From contig NC_133219.1 in NCBI RefSeq assembly GCF_040436345.1, positions 20,177,458-20,241,457 of the forward strand: a stretch of 64,000 nt of DNA. The letters run 5' to 3'. This document shows, piece after piece, positions 1 to 13,600 of the stretch (positions within the stretch are counted from its first letter, which is position 1; each line of letters begins with the position of its first letter). A program made the translations under genes and the position numbers. Origin of the DNA: Pagrus major. Lineage: Eukaryota > Chordata > Actinopteri > Spariformes > Sparidae. Below the pieces are notes generated by a model, which ran no database searches, had not been told where the DNA came from, and saw only the letters and a program-made list of their open reading frames with translations.

Positions 1-770
1 CTGAAATCAGTAACCATTATAATATAGTGTAATGTCCCAACATTAACTGTGAAAATGTTTGAAAACCAGCACCAACCACACAGAAATATAAACAAAAAAT
101 GATAGGGAATGCCAAAGGTCATAAATAGTTCTATAATAATGATACAGCGTTTACAGGTCTTGGGCAGTACTACTGCATATGTGAAACAAGTAGTATAAAG
201 TCTTTTGTGGCTCTGGAGGAAGATGCATGTAATCTGATGAATTGCCTCCAGTGATGTCACTCAGTGGTTACGTTGCATTGTGGGTAATTTAGGCACCAGG
301 TTTTGGAACAAGAAAGGCAGAATCTTCTGGTTCTGCTGTATCCATTTTGATCATTTGTTTTTGAAGTGTGCATATTGAGACCAACAGTGTTATGGAAGTG
401 CAATGTTGGACCAGAGAGACAAGTAAGACTCTATAGCACAAATAACCACGGCCCTGTTGCAGGTTACTTCAACTAGGTTGCTTGATCCGCACAATGTCCA
501 GATTTAGAAATCTCAACAGGGCCTTAACAGTCTGCAGGTATAGCTGTCAGTTACACTGGGGCCACCAACTAATCCGACTTTCCTGCAAGTTGAACAGGAT
601 CAAAAGTGTCGTGGCGGTGACACACCTTACCCTTGCCTCCATCTGGGGGCCTACAGTAGGCTCTAGGAGGAGTGAGGAGAGTCGGCTGTTGCATGCTGAG
701 TGATGACGATAGCCGACATAACTAAACCCACCCACAGTTCATTTAAATGCCCGCGCACGGCTCTCTCGAA
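1..770. other. Sequence upstream of nos1
   Basis: No supportable coding sequence. It holds a diverged dispersed repeat at about 152-309 and then the CpG-rich approach to the nos1 promoter. Confidence 0.5.
152..309 (+). repeat. Dispersed repeat copy A
   Basis: Closely similar to 16903-17042 in the same orientation. Shared blocks include ctactgcatatgtgaaa, cttttgtggctc, tgtcactcagtgg, gttgcattgtgggtaat and taggcaccaggtttt. No coding content. It looks like a SINE- or MITE-type element. Confidence 0.7.
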
Positions 771-802
771 ACTCGTCACCGTGTCTCCCGCTGCTCAGTA
801 TT

Positions 803-808
803 TATAAA
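803..808 (+). promoter_or_regulatory. nos1: TATA box of the probable nos1 first-exon promoter
   Basis: A TATAAA sits in a GC- and CpG-rich stretch (about 740-960), about 180 bases before a strong splice donor (gtgagt at 982). A TGACG cAMP-response-like half site lies at 704-708. Transcription would be expected to start near 830-835. nos1 genes are known to use several alternative first exons, so this may be one of several promoters. Start-site data are not available here. Confidence 0.5.
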
Positions 809-831
809 GCGCCCCGGTGCGCGGAACGGCA

Positions 832-981
832 CAAGCGTGCCTCGTCTCTAGAGAGGCAGAGCGCGTCGCTGCGACTTGGAGACGTTTTTTTTTGTTTGGA
901 TGAGAGAGCTGTGCAGCCGCTGCTGAGGAAGAGAGCGCAGGAGTTTTATCCCAAGTTCACTGCAGCTCGCTTTGAAAGGGG
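832..981 (+). other. nos1: Probable noncoding first exon of nos1
   Basis: This stretch lies between the TATA box and a consensus donor whose GT begins at 982. It has no ORF that continues into the coding exon, so it would be 5' untranslated. It would splice to the acceptor at 3724-3725. The left edge is an estimate from TATA spacing. Confidence 0.45.
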
Positions 982-2232
982 GTGAGTTGTTGTTCGTTGT
1001 TTTCGATGCGCCGTGCTGTCTTCATTTCTTCTTTTGTTTCTGAGGGATGGAGAAAAAAAATTAGGCTGCGCATTTCCCTGCTGGAACTAATGTGCAAACC
1101 TGTGGCTACGACAGGATGTAATTTTATTTGAAAATTCTCTCTGTCTCTGTTTGTTTGTTTTTTTTTTTGTTTTTTTTTTAACCACAAAGTGTCGCTAAAC
1201 TTGTTGCGTTGGGAAATAACAATTAAATTCAAGCTCGGTGGGAACATCTTGTGCATTTCTGCCGATTGCATTAGAGAGAGCAGTGAAAATGAAGCCTACA
1301 GACATCATAATCACTTGTCTTTATATTAAATCATAAAGGTTTCTCTTCTTTTTTACAAAGACTGTGTTTTTTTAAATGAAATTCATATGATGTTACGCAG
1401 TTCTGCAGCTGCTTATTTACTGTGTTTGGTCTTCTCTGGACAAACAGAAAGGGAGTTATTGCCGAAATGTGTCACCATCTGGTTGATCTGTATCATTTTT
1501 GGTGCCAAAGTGGTGGTGGTGGGGTGCGATGTGATTCCTGTTCTCTAAGTTTGTTTTGAGGACAATAGCCGAGACCTGCATAGTAACATTTTAAGTCACC
1601 AGTGCTTAAATCAGAAAGGTGTGGGAGGTATTTGCCCCCAAGGCTCATTTAAATAACAAACGCGAATTCCAAGTTAAGAGCACAAACGGGAGAAAACTGA
1701 AAAACTAATTTACGCTTAGAGGCAATCACCAGGGAGCGAAGAAACAAAATCCGGAATCTCCATCCTGATGAAACCTTTATTCATCCTTGATTTAAGGTGC
1801 GAAATGATGAATCGCCATATAAGAGAATCATCCTACCGGAGCCAGACTGCAGCACTGTCAAGCGTGATTCGGATCTTCACATTCAGAGCACACTTCCATC
1901 AATATTCACACCTGTTATTGGTCATTTCTCATCTTAGTAGTGTGCAGCTAAGGAGAGTTAGGATTAAAGGGCCGCCTACTTAAGTTATTCCTGAGCCCCA
2001 GGAGAGTTCAGTCTATATTTATGACCGTGCGACGATGCCTGACCCCTTCAGTGTGCGATTTCCCCGATACGCACAGCGTCAGTGGATGTGGGGTCGAATT
2101 GGCTGAACTATGAAGTTTGATACTTGTGGCCAGTGCAACAATATATTTCAAGACATTTTCTTGTGAGCAAGTCAAGGGAAGTTGGTTTTATATATCAACA
2201 TTCAAGGGCATTCCATCTTTATTTCTTGTATA

Positions 2233-2343
<111 letters not shown>

Positions 2344-2876
2344 GGAGAGGCGGAGATAAGAAGAGCGGAGATAAGAAGAGTGCAGTGTGAGAGCGGCGGC
2401 ATTCAGAGCGCTGACCTTGGTGCTGAACGCCAGACGCACAGAGCAGCTTCAGCTCTCCGTGTGTGTGTCTCTCTCCCCTTCAACGCTTCCACTGCACAAC
2501 CACCAGGCACGCTGAGCATTGTTGTTTGCATCGAAGGGAGTGAAACGCGTCCGGTGAACGACGCCAGAGTACCCCTTCTCACTCGCAAAGTTCATTCCAA
2601 GTGCAGAAAGAATGGAATGACAGTCTGCGTGCCTTACTTAGCCTCTCATTTTCCGCAAAACATGTCCAAGCTGTTCAAGAGTTGCGCAAAGACGCATGAT
2701 TTGCATGTGGCGCTCCGAAATGCAAATGTTCACACTTTGAGATGACAGCCCAGGAGTAAAAGTAGCAATCTTAAATGCCTCTATGATGTTAGGCTGTGTT
2801 ACTGGCTCAGTGTTGGGTAGTAATGATAATGCATCAAAGTCTTGAAATTCATCTCATGTGTTTCTCTTTTCTCTGT

Positions 2877-3245
2877 GTAAAGGTGCACTATGTAGTTTTG
2901 GGTAAAGAAATTTTAATCAGAAAAATGTTTTTTTTTTGTTTATGCCTAAACAAACTTAAATAATAAATAAATTATGATTGTTTTCATGACTGAATAAACA
3001 AACTGACCTTAAAGGACAACACATACTGTTTCATACTGTTTTACTTTGTTTATATTTGGCGGACCCTGCCACCTTTCTAGCTTCAAACAGTGTTCTGGGG
3101 ACCTTATTTTCCTCTGAGAACAGTTTGTTTATCAGTTATGGAAAAAATAAATATTTCTGAGTTGTATTATTACCTCATTAATAGTGTAAATATTAAAATT
3201 CTGAGTTTGAATTTCTTCACCAAACCTACATAGCGCCCCTTTAAA
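2877..3245. mobile_element. MITE-like element with terminal inverted repeats
   Basis: The left end (taaaggtgcactatgtag) and the right end (ctacatagcgccccttta) are inverted copies, and the similarity continues inward through AAGAAAT...CTCAG-like bases. About 370 bp, no ORF, AT-rich centre. The superfamily cannot be told from the ends. Confidence 0.75.
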
Positions 3246-3725
3246 ATGATTATCTGCTATAACTTATCACAGCACAGTCTAAAGTACAATAGTTCTCTTT
3301 GAAATGTAATGCAACAAAAGGATAAAATAGCTTACCGAGTAATACCACTTAATTGTACTGGAGGAAACAGAAGATTTTTCCATGTTGGTCTTCTAGTCTC
3401 ATGTATTGAAGCCAAGCTAATATTTGCCCTCGAGGCGTTAAAGTTTGATACAGTGTTTAGTCACTGTGATGCCAATATTGAGGATCACAGAGGTACGAGC
3501 AGGTCTGATCAGTTGGATAATGGATTTTTCATGTCCGTGACAACATTATGCATAACTTAATTATCTGTGTAATATTACCTTCTGAAAACACTTAATGACT
3601 CATATACCCTCTTTGACTTATGTTGAATCAACACACTGTAAACAAACCGTGCAGTCAAGGTAATTTCCTCTGAAACTAATAGAACTGCTATTTCCCCTCC
3701 TCCCTCTTCTTCTGTTGCTTTTCAG

Positions 3726-3787
3726 AAACATCCCTGGGGACACACATTCTCAAAAGCAAGCACACACACAACCACACAACAGGCACC
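3726..3787 (+). other. nos1: 5' untranslated part of the first coding exon of nos1
   Basis: A pyrimidine tract ending in TTTTCAG at 3725 is a strong acceptor. The 62 bases after it lead to the ATG at 3788 in the context ggcaccATG. Confidence 0.7.
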
Positions 3788-4512
3788 ATGCAGGAGTCAG
3801 AGCCCACAGTGTGCCAGCTGCAGCCCAACATCATCTCAGTGCGTCTTTTCAAGAGGAAGGTTGGTGGTCTGGGCTTTCTGGTGAAGCAAAGGGTGTCCAA
3901 GCCGCCTGTCATCGTGTCTGACCTCATCCGTGGCGGCGCAGCAGAGGAGTGCGGCCTGGTGCAGGTCGGCGACATCGTCTTGGCTGTCAACAACAAGCCT
4001 CTGGTGGACCTGTCTTACGAACGGGCCCTGGAGACGCTGAAGAATGTGTCACCTGAGAGCCACGCCGTGCTGATCCTCCGTGGGCCCGAGGGCTTCACCA
4101 CCCACCTGGAGACCACCCTGTCTGGCGATGGCCGCCAACGCACAGTGAGGGTCACGCGCCCTGCCTTCCCACCCTCAAAGTCCTACGAGCACTGCTCCCC
4201 CCTCAGCCCATTTGGCCCTGGGCAGCCCCAGCAGCAGGTCAACAAAGAGCCTCAGCTCAGGGCCATCGAGAACCTGTCCTCTCCGTCCATCACCCAGTCC
4301 CTCCTGCAGAGGGGAGGCATGCAGGCCCAGGACCCCCTGCTGATAAGGGATGGGGGCCGTGGGGCTCTCCTGTGCAATGGACTGGAGGAGAACAACGAGC
4401 TGCTGAAGGAGATCGAACCAGTGCTGCGCCTCATCAAAAACAGCAAAAAGGAGATCAATGGAGAAGGCCAGAGGAATGTGGGGAGAAGGGACGCTGAGAT
4501 TCAAGTGGCCTG
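3788..4512 (+). CDS. nos1: nos1 coding exon 1: PDZ domain and linker
   Basis: Encodes residues 1-242 (the last codon is split 2/1). The PDZ core starts ISVRLFKRK at 16-24 with the GLGF loop at 27-30. The beta-finger that in mammals binds PSD-95 or syntrophin PDZ domains follows (ETTLSGDG region). The segment after about residue 130 is poorly conserved until [13 protein letters not shown]. The donor is gtaatt at 4513. Reading through it gives an immediate TAA at 4514-4516. Confidence 0.95.
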
Positions 4513-7500
4513 GTAATTTGCGCTGTGATACTACCTTATTGATCCCTTAGTTAAAGTGTCTTTGTGCTTGTCCGCCTCCACAGTGCATGGCTAGAGTTAG
4601 AGTCCAGTAAAATTAGAATCAGGATTTAGGTCAAGAACTCTTCAACACAGTGGTTATTAGCTGGCACAAGAGCCTACACCTGGTCCTCTGATTGAAACAA
4701 AGTCTCCCCACTCACTTTGTCACCCTACAGTCCCCAAACTACCTGAACCAGCTGTGTTGCATTAGCTACCACAGCTCTCATTCATCTAATATGAGTCAGT
4801 GTACAGAGCCAAGTAATTACTGTCTGCACACTCTTCTCTAGCAAACCCCAATTAAAATGACATTGCTCACAACATTACTGGGAAAAAATGCTTTATGCAT
4901 GTTCTTGTAAACTTTGTAACTATACTTTAGCTTAAAATAACAGCTTCAAAATCATTTTGATGGTACAGTGTCTTGTAATAGGGTGAATGGTGTCTCTTTC
5001 TCACCCACTCCGCCCCCATCACTTGTTTTCTGCACTATGTAACTTCAGTGTAATCTTTGATATGAGGCAGTTTTGCTGCATTTCACCTATAAATACTTCC
5101 GGATAGACCGTTGAGTCATTAATAATGATGTCAGTTGCCATATTAATGAGACATAGTAGACCCCAATTAGCATACTGCAATACAAAACTGTCACAAACTG
5201 TCACTAGAAGGTTCTCATTAGCTTGCGAGAGAATTAAACTTTTTCCAAACACTATGGAGGTCGGGTGCAGTAGTGCAAGTTGAATTTTCGACCATCAGTG
5301 CAATTACCATGTTTCCTTTTGATTAAGAGGACTCAAATGTAGGGCTTAGATTGCTTGTTTGCTTGTTCATTCTGGACCGGCTTTTCATGACGCTTCACAG
5401 TTCGAGCCAGTCTTCCATCCACAACTTCGTCTAAATGGTCTGCCATCCATGTGTTCTGTTGATATTGGCGTCTCAGTTATCTGCTATTGTACTCCCACAA
5501 CCAATTGAAATCAAATTGAGGCTACAGTCTCCATGAATCAATATCTCATTCTTGACCAATCCATGCACATCCTCCTCACTTTAATAAATACACTTTGAGT
5601 CATTCATTGCACTCTAGAGAGACGCGTTTAGAAGGAAAAAAAAATCAAAGCATGAACGGTGAAGTCTTGCTAAAATGGCTTTTCTTAAAGGGACCATCTT
5701 AAAATCACGCTTACACTTCAGCACCAGCTAATTTATTTCATTCAGCTCTGGAAGAAGGCTTTCTGAAGATTTCTAATCAAACGCTAACCAGAAAGATCAT
5801 TGTGAAAACAATAACCAACAATATTTGTTTTGTTTTTTTCTGGGCAATAACATCTCTCAAATTATTTCTTGATGACTATTCGCCTGGAATAGAATGACAC
5901 ATTATAACTGATAGCTTGTTTTCAGAGGGGAAGCTGTTACAATTTCACAATCCAGCATGAGGCTGATGACACTCCACGTCAGAGTGAGAGCTAATGACAA
6001 ACAACACACACACACAACTTCTCTCCGTGTTTTCTGCGTGTCTGAACTCCACCTCTGAATTGTGGGGGGAAATATGCTCTTGCAAATTCAATGGCAATGA
6101 AGAGATACAGTGTGACAGGGAGTGCGAAGGAGGATTTCACTGAGGATTTACAATTAGCATGGACGCGTGCACATGAGGAAGACGGGAGGGGAGGGGAGGG
6201 GGGGTTGAGTGTGAAAAACAGTAAGGGGCGATATGTGTGTGGGCGTTTTATATTGGAGGAATGCAAACTTGAAATCACACGCCGATGAGTTTTCCGTATT
6301 TATTCATGGCTCGTGTGGTTTGCCACGAGGATGTCCCCTCCCCCCTTCTCTTTTAGTCTCTTAGGATCGTATGGATACAGCTCAGAGTGAGATCTCTCAC
6401 TGTTAATATCCTGTTTCTTTCTATCTTTGGGCAGTGTATGGCAGCTGTTTGTCTTAAATTCAAAGAAAGACAAAAATCCAATCGGTCATCTTTATTTGTC
6501 ATCTGTTTGTGCCATATATTTGTTTTAATAACCAAACAAGCCTGAATCAGTCAGTCTAGGAGCATGTATGTATGCTTGGAATTTACTTTTAAGTTTCTTT
6601 CTCCTCCTTCACACTCATAACAGGTGTTTTGAGTTTCTGTGCTTCACGCCCACGTACTGTCAGAATAAAGTTAGAGCAAAGCTGTGGTGACAAATTGCCG
6701 AGGACACACAGGAACTAGTTGCCCCATTGCAGCTCCGCAACAGGTGCACATAAGTAACACAGGGGAGCCTGAGAGATGCCAACCAAGCTCTGTCTAATCC
6801 CTGAACAGAGAAAACACCTATGTGGGTGTGCAGAGCCTTTAGAAATTGTGCAGGGATTTCTGATTTAACAGCATTTTGGAGGGTGCACAAGCCTATGTTG
6901 TTTATGTATGAGTAGAAGATGGAAGAGAGGTCTGTGTTTGCAGGGCCGGAATAAATTGACGAATACTCTGGGCAGACTTATTTCAGGGGGCCCCTATATG
7001 CACATTTTGATATTTAGTAAAGACACAAATAACCTAAATGCCACAAGATTATTATTATACTCATTAATTGAGTTGGGTATATATTTTAACTTATCTGTTT
7101 ATATTTTGGTATTCATATGCAATTGGTAAGTCATATAAGAAAAGTATAGCTAATGCTGTGTATGTTAAATATAATAATATTAATATAACATAAACATCAA
7201 AATAAAGTTTTAGACCAGAGATTCTTTTAGATTTTTTAAAATATTTTAATGTTGAATATGTATTTAAATAAGTATGTTAAACATTATTAAAGCAGGCAGC
7301 TCTTTTGGCCTCTGTCTGGCCCCCTAGTCGCAATAAGGCCCTATGCTTGTGCCTAGAGTGTCTATGACTAGATCCTGCCGATTGTGTGTAATTGCATGTG
7401 TGCATAGTCTGACTGGGATTTTTATATGAGCTATTTTGCCCCAGACGTGGGGACACACACCTGACAAAAATTGTTTGTATGATTTCTAGGGACCTTGGCG

Positions 7501-10500
7501 TGGGAAATGGCACTGCTCCCCAGCTGGCGTCAGATAACAACAGAATGCTGGAAAATATGCCGGTGGTGCTCAACAAGGCTGACACTGACAAGGTAAAATG
7601 AAAGAAACTTTTGCTTATCTTTAACTTGAAACTAACTCTACTCTACTCAGATCGAAAACCTGAAGATCTTTTGACCTTTTATCTGTGTGAGCATGTGTTT
7701 GCAACATGAGCAGAATTGCAAAGTGAAACCCTGCAGCTGTATAATGCATGTGCATGCATGGCTCCCGTTGCCTGTCTAGCTCTTTAGCCTTGTACAATAA
7801 TCCACAATATTGGCACTTTCCATGCTTTCAGAAACTGAGCACGCACATCTGTGTTGCTTCTTTGCACATAGTAGTAAAGCCTTTGCTTAAGATCCCATCA
7901 CCTCCGCATTAGATCTTTCCGGGGGGAAAGCTGGTGCAGCATTAAATCCAGCTTATGCCTTCCACACAGAAGGGTCTGGTCACAGGTCTGAGTGTCTGTG
8001 ATAGGGATAGTGTCGTAATCTGCACATGGTCCGCGTTATACACCCACTTGTGACGTCGCTCGAGCCCCCATCAATGGGACCGGATGGGGCGAAATGATTC
8101 TAGGAGGCATAATGAATGCATGCAGCTGCTGATCCATCTCTCTCCATCAAATGTGGCCCCTGTTGAAATGATCCAGCCCCTCAGACCTGCAGAGACGAGA
8201 ATGTTAATGTGCATGGTTGTGAGAAAATTCATGTGAGGGTGTTGGAAAGAGGGAGGAAGGGTGGGGGGTTGTGCGGATGATGCATGCTTGACGGCAGTTA
8301 GACAGGATATGTATGTATGAAGTGGTAAGAGGCCATATGTCTTTCCTGGTTGTGTGTGCTCAGACCGAGGAAACCTATGTGACTGTGAGAGGGTGGGTCA
8401 CATGCAGCAGGCAGTGCCCCTGCAGGTGTTTTGCTAGACCCTGATGCTAACTTTGATGGCTCATTGCTGAGTGTTTTATTGGATAGACTCAAGTCAGACA
8501 CTTAGTTCGAGTAAAGCACGAGTGAAATGGTCTGAGAAAATTTAAGTCAAATTTTCTTGTGATTAAATACAAGGATTTCAAGTGACATGTCGATGCCCTG
8601 CAAATTACTTCTCTCATTTTGGTGAAGGATTGTCCGTGCGCCTCCAGCTTGAGCTTCTGCTTCTGCATAATTTAATGTTTAATAAGCCTGCTGCAAATGA
8701 AAGGTGGCAGAAATTCCACCAGCTAGTGACGTCTGGAGACACCACCTTTGATGATCCATTGAAAGCAGAGATTATGCCTCCGCGCCTCCTTTTCTTAACA
8801 AGTAACGGCTGAATCATCACTGAATAAGACACCAATTTTCGTACCATAAATGTACTTGTCTTAAGAAACATGGCTAAACAATATAAATATTTAACAACTA
8901 CCGCATGCCTTTCCATTTTTCACACTGTCAGTCTCACTTTCTTCTGTGTCTCTTTTCCCATCCACCCCCTGTCTCATGCTCGTCATCTTCATTTCCCATC
9001 AGCTGTTTTAATTGATGAGTGAATGACGAACTTTTACTGCGTAACTGCATTTACCAGAAAGACTTTGGTCATTACGCCCCATTATGAAATTATCTTCATC
9101 AGATTAGTTTTAATTAAGCTCCACTGATTCTCCCCTCTGTTACATCCACACCTTATTCTTGACATTGAGGCCTGCTGATTTGATGGGTGATGGGATTTAC
9201 ACGATATGTAAGTGTATATACTCCAGCAATGTCCCTGAATAAAATGAAATGCATGGGGAAGAACTGTGCCATTAAGGCTGGAAAAAGACTCTATCTGTTG
9301 TTCTTTATCAGATATACTGTACTAACGGTCATAGACCTTTCAGCGTTAGTTTTATGACTTTTAAGTCTTTTAATTGACTGTTTACTAAGCCACAAAACTG
9401 TTACTATGCTTGTAAACTTTCTGTTCTTGCACACCATATATGTAGTCAGCACTATTAACCGTGGCAGATTTATACTTGAAATTCTTACAAATTGTTGAAA
9501 CCATGGTTTCTCGATTTCATTCAGAGATAGACAAAAATCGCTAACATTTTTTAGCCAGTGACCACACACACGAAGCAGCCGGGAAGCCGGCTCGCTGTGT
9601 GTAGCGACACACAAGCGCGGTGATTTACCGTTACGGTTGATGCAGTCTGACAGGCACAGGCGAAAGCAAAGACGGCATAGTGAGGGACAGAAATATCGTC
9701 TCTGATACGGGATTGCTGTGTGTTAGCGGCTAATGTTGCTACACAGACACAAACAAACCGTTAGCCTGTGGCTACAGCCAGCTGCTAACGTCACCTCCCG
9801 GATAACAGGTTGGGCTTTCGGTCCCATATATAAAGGGACATATTTCTAACTATTCGGTTTCAGACTAAAGGACCGTGGAAAATGCGCAGTCTGTAACTAT
9901 TCAGTGTTACACAGCGGTGGACTAAGTTACATGTTGGAGCTAACGCTACTTTTCATGTTAGGTCACTCTTAGTCCTCTGTGATCACACCATTAATTTCAA
10001 ATCAAGCTCTAAACATGACCTGTAATGTTTTCTTACCTGGTTACTAGGAAATGAGCAGTCAGCATCTGTTTTCAGTCCCAATTCAAGTCTAAGCTGCCTC
10101 CATGAGCCAAACGTATCTGATGTGTATCCGGGTGCCAGCCCGGCTTTGGTCGTAATTCCGTTTCGACTCACGACATGCCGCTGATAAAACCTTTGTTTTC
10201 TTCTTAGTATGACTTTTTAGTGGACTTTGTGTGGTGGTGGGTCGTTCTCTGGCCGTAGCAGAATCCATTACTACCCAAACACTAGTTTGGGTCCACCGCG
10301 CTTGTCTTCTTCGCGTATCCAAGTCGAAAGCCATCGAGGATGCGCATTCAGCGTCATTGTACGTCACGTCCGCAGGACTGCGCGGGAAATTCGGACACCG
10401 AATTGCAGTACATTATGCAGCACACAGCCTGTTCAAGGCAATGGAGAGATATGTGGGCAGGCTCATTCTTTTTGGTTTTGAACGCTTCATCACCCATTAG

Positions 10501-10626
10501 CATTAAAAAACTTAAAATGCATGTTTATTTTTTCACAAATCCTGCCCCAAGTTCCTTTAAGGTGATGGTAGCAATTCCATGAGTTGGTTGGAAAAGCAGT
10601 TTCCATCTAACTTTCTTCCAGAGAGA

Positions 10627-10690
<64 letters not shown>

Positions 10691-13600
10691 CACACACACA
10701 CACACACAGTAGACATTACCCACCAAACTTTTACTCTTTTATTGTGCAGCCATGTGTGCGCAATTATGCATACAAACCGTTTGCACAATTGCGTGTAAAC
10801 GCCCCATATTGCATATTCATTGCTGCAAACATACTAACTGGATGCAGACACGTTATTTTGCACCTTTGACAGATGCAACCCTTTTTGCGCACTGTTAGTA
10901 AATCAGTTTGTATATTATTTTGCGTGTGCAAGGAGTTTGCACATGTTTTAATACACACAAACCTTTAGTAGATCCGGCCCTTCGTATCCTATAGTACCGG
11001 TGGTAACTGTGCCTAAACCGTAGATCTGTTTTGGGTTTCCACTGAAGAGAGTACTCTTAAATGTAGGCATGTACTCACCAGATACTGTAATGTTGTTCAT
11101 GAAGTAAAGTTGATTTCCCCTCCAGTTCCAGTCGGCAGTCAGCATTAAAGTACATAAACACCCGAAAACGATGGTCAGCTCCGTGGATCGTTGCTGTAGT
11201 CAGGTTGATAAACAGGAGTGAAGATAAATCAATTTTTTTATCCGAAATTTAAAAAGTCATCTTTGAGCTTTCCTCTCGTTGGTAAACGGAGCAGAATCCA
11301 AAGTGACTCCAGGTGTTTATTCTCCAGGGGGTCTAGCTCTAATCCAGAATCTCTAGCTGGCTTTAAGCAGCTGACAAGCAGCTCTTGCCCCTGCTTCGCA
11401 AACACCTTTTGTTTTGTTTTGATAGAGAGCCCCCTCGCAACAGAAGTTACATATTGTGCGTTTAAGTGTCTATTACATAAGGAGTAGTGAATTAGTAAAC
11501 CAGGGAGTGATTTTGGACACAGCCCTTGGTCAGGCCTGCCATGCCCAGATGCATTGGCTAAGCTATGATTGGACAGTCACTGTTTGGGGGAGGGGTTTTA
11601 GCAATAGGTCAATGGAACCATTTGTGAACAATCATATTTGACGTAGCCTATAATTCTCCCTTTATCACTCTTGATCTTTGTTTGTCCTGCCCACATATTT
11701 AATAAGTGATCATTTAATAACTGACCTTGCATCCTTCCACAGTGACTCTGACATTTATAATTGACGTCAGTACACGTGTATAAATAAAGAAAAAAGTAAA
11801 CTGACATTTAAAAGTTGTTCATATGAGCGGGCTTCTCTGAAACCTGCATGTGGCATTCACAGAAAAGTAACTTTCTGAAATTTAAATGCCAAAGCTATAG
11901 CTTCTGGTCAGTGAGTGACAAGCCTAATGTTCATATTCAAATACACAACCGCTCAGTTTCTTATGTTCACTATTGACAGAGTTTTAAGGCTTGTTGACAG
12001 TCAACAAGCCTTAAAACCCTGCATCTGATTTTCTTCGCCTGCTCGACCGAGAGTCTCTTCATGGTACAGTGATCTCTCTTCCTGTCCACAACCTCAGTGA
12101 TAACAATGTGTCATATCAGAGCCGCACAGTGGGGGTTACTGCTGTTGGCGCATGAGCACACAGAAACTGAGCTCTTTACTCTCAGTGTGTGCAAAATCAA
12201 ATTCAATTCAATACCCCTCATTCCTCTCTGCTGTTTGAGAAGACACGAAGTGACAATGAGACTCAACTGGCGTGACTCTGTTGGTATTCATCTTCCCGGC
12301 GTGCATGATGATTGTGTCACTGTTGTTCAGAAGCTGCTCCACTGTGCGATTAACAATACCGGGGGAGACGATGAGAGAGCTTCCAAGGTGTGGGATTGAT
12401 TACTCTGATCTTAGGCAATCACTCGGTGCCTTTCTCTAGGAACGCTTACAGTTGGCTTTGGGGTTAAATTGCAGGCATTCATCAGTCAATAGCTACAGTA
12501 TTGGAAAACCCAGTGAGCCAAGAGTTAGCTTGCCATCAACCTGCTGTTAAATGCTGATTGCCTTCATCCTGGAGTGAGAAATAAAACAGAAATGAAAGAA
12601 GGAGAATGTAAGTGGTTCCTGTGCATACGTTTGCATGAGAGAGACTAAAGCACAATGACAAACTGATTTTCCTTGGGAATAAAGAGCAGGAAGTCCACAG
12701 AAGTAGCTCTTTGCCTTACAATGGTTGTAAAAGTCCCATTTGCAATGCTTCCGGATATTACTCACTTTATTCCAGTCTGAAATTTGACAATCAATGTCCA
12801 ATTGCGGCACTCAAATACAATCTTGCACAGTGGGACACCTGCCTCTCTTTTCAGCTTTCCTCTGTTTGACTCCCAGTCAGAAACGATTTACCCAACTTGC
12901 ACCAAAGGTGTCTCAGAGGTCAAAACCTTTTAGCCCAACACAGTACAAAGGCATAAAGTAATGACTCATGTGTAAACATCTGTGTGCTCTTTCCAGCCTC
13001 CGGCCCAGGACAGGCACTCACCCACCAAGTCGCTGCAGAATGGCAGCCCCTCCAAATGCCCTCGCTTCCTAAAGATCAAAAACTGGGAGACTGGCACCGT
13101 CTACAGCGACACACTCCACCACAGCTCCAGCAAGGTAAGGCATATGGAAATCAGTTCAACTAATGGCTGGATACAGCGGTTTTATGCAGCATTGATGATT
13201 TGATGCCATGAGTCATCCTACAAGAGGTGGGGTTTCTATGCCAGTTGTGAATTTTAATAAAGGCTGTGAGGTGCTATTGTTTCCTCATACTCTGTCACCC
13301 TTCAATATATTCAAATGGTTTAAAACTACTGAAAAAAGGAAAAACCTGTAAAAAATCAGTTGTAATGCAATGCAATACAATAGACCTCTAGTAAAAACAA
13401 CACTTAAGTTGTTTGAGTGTTGACTCTAGGGCTGCTACTAAAGATTTCTTTAATTTGTGAAAAAGCTGCTGATTATTTTCTCGCTCAATGAATAAAATCT
13501 AAAAACAGTGAAACATCACAATTGTCAAAATCATAAACTTTCTAAAGCTAAACATCACATCTTCAAATTTCTTGTTTTATTTGACCAACATTCCACAAAC

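Larger units (their letters stand above)
7593..12996. other. nos1: nos1 intron after coding exon 2
   Basis: The largest nos1 intron, about 5.4 kb. It contains a minus-strand exon remnant (9983-10367), a long CA microsatellite (10626-10708), a diverged repeat (about 11168-11466) and a 37-bp palindrome (11981-12017). No nos1 exon was recognised inside. Confidence 0.5.

Noticed and set aside
3688-4504. Minus-strand frames opposite the first nos1 coding exon
   Set aside because: They lie antisense to a well-conserved PDZ exon and match nothing recognisable.
10579-10869. His-Thr-rich frame
   Set aside because: A translation of the CA microsatellite.
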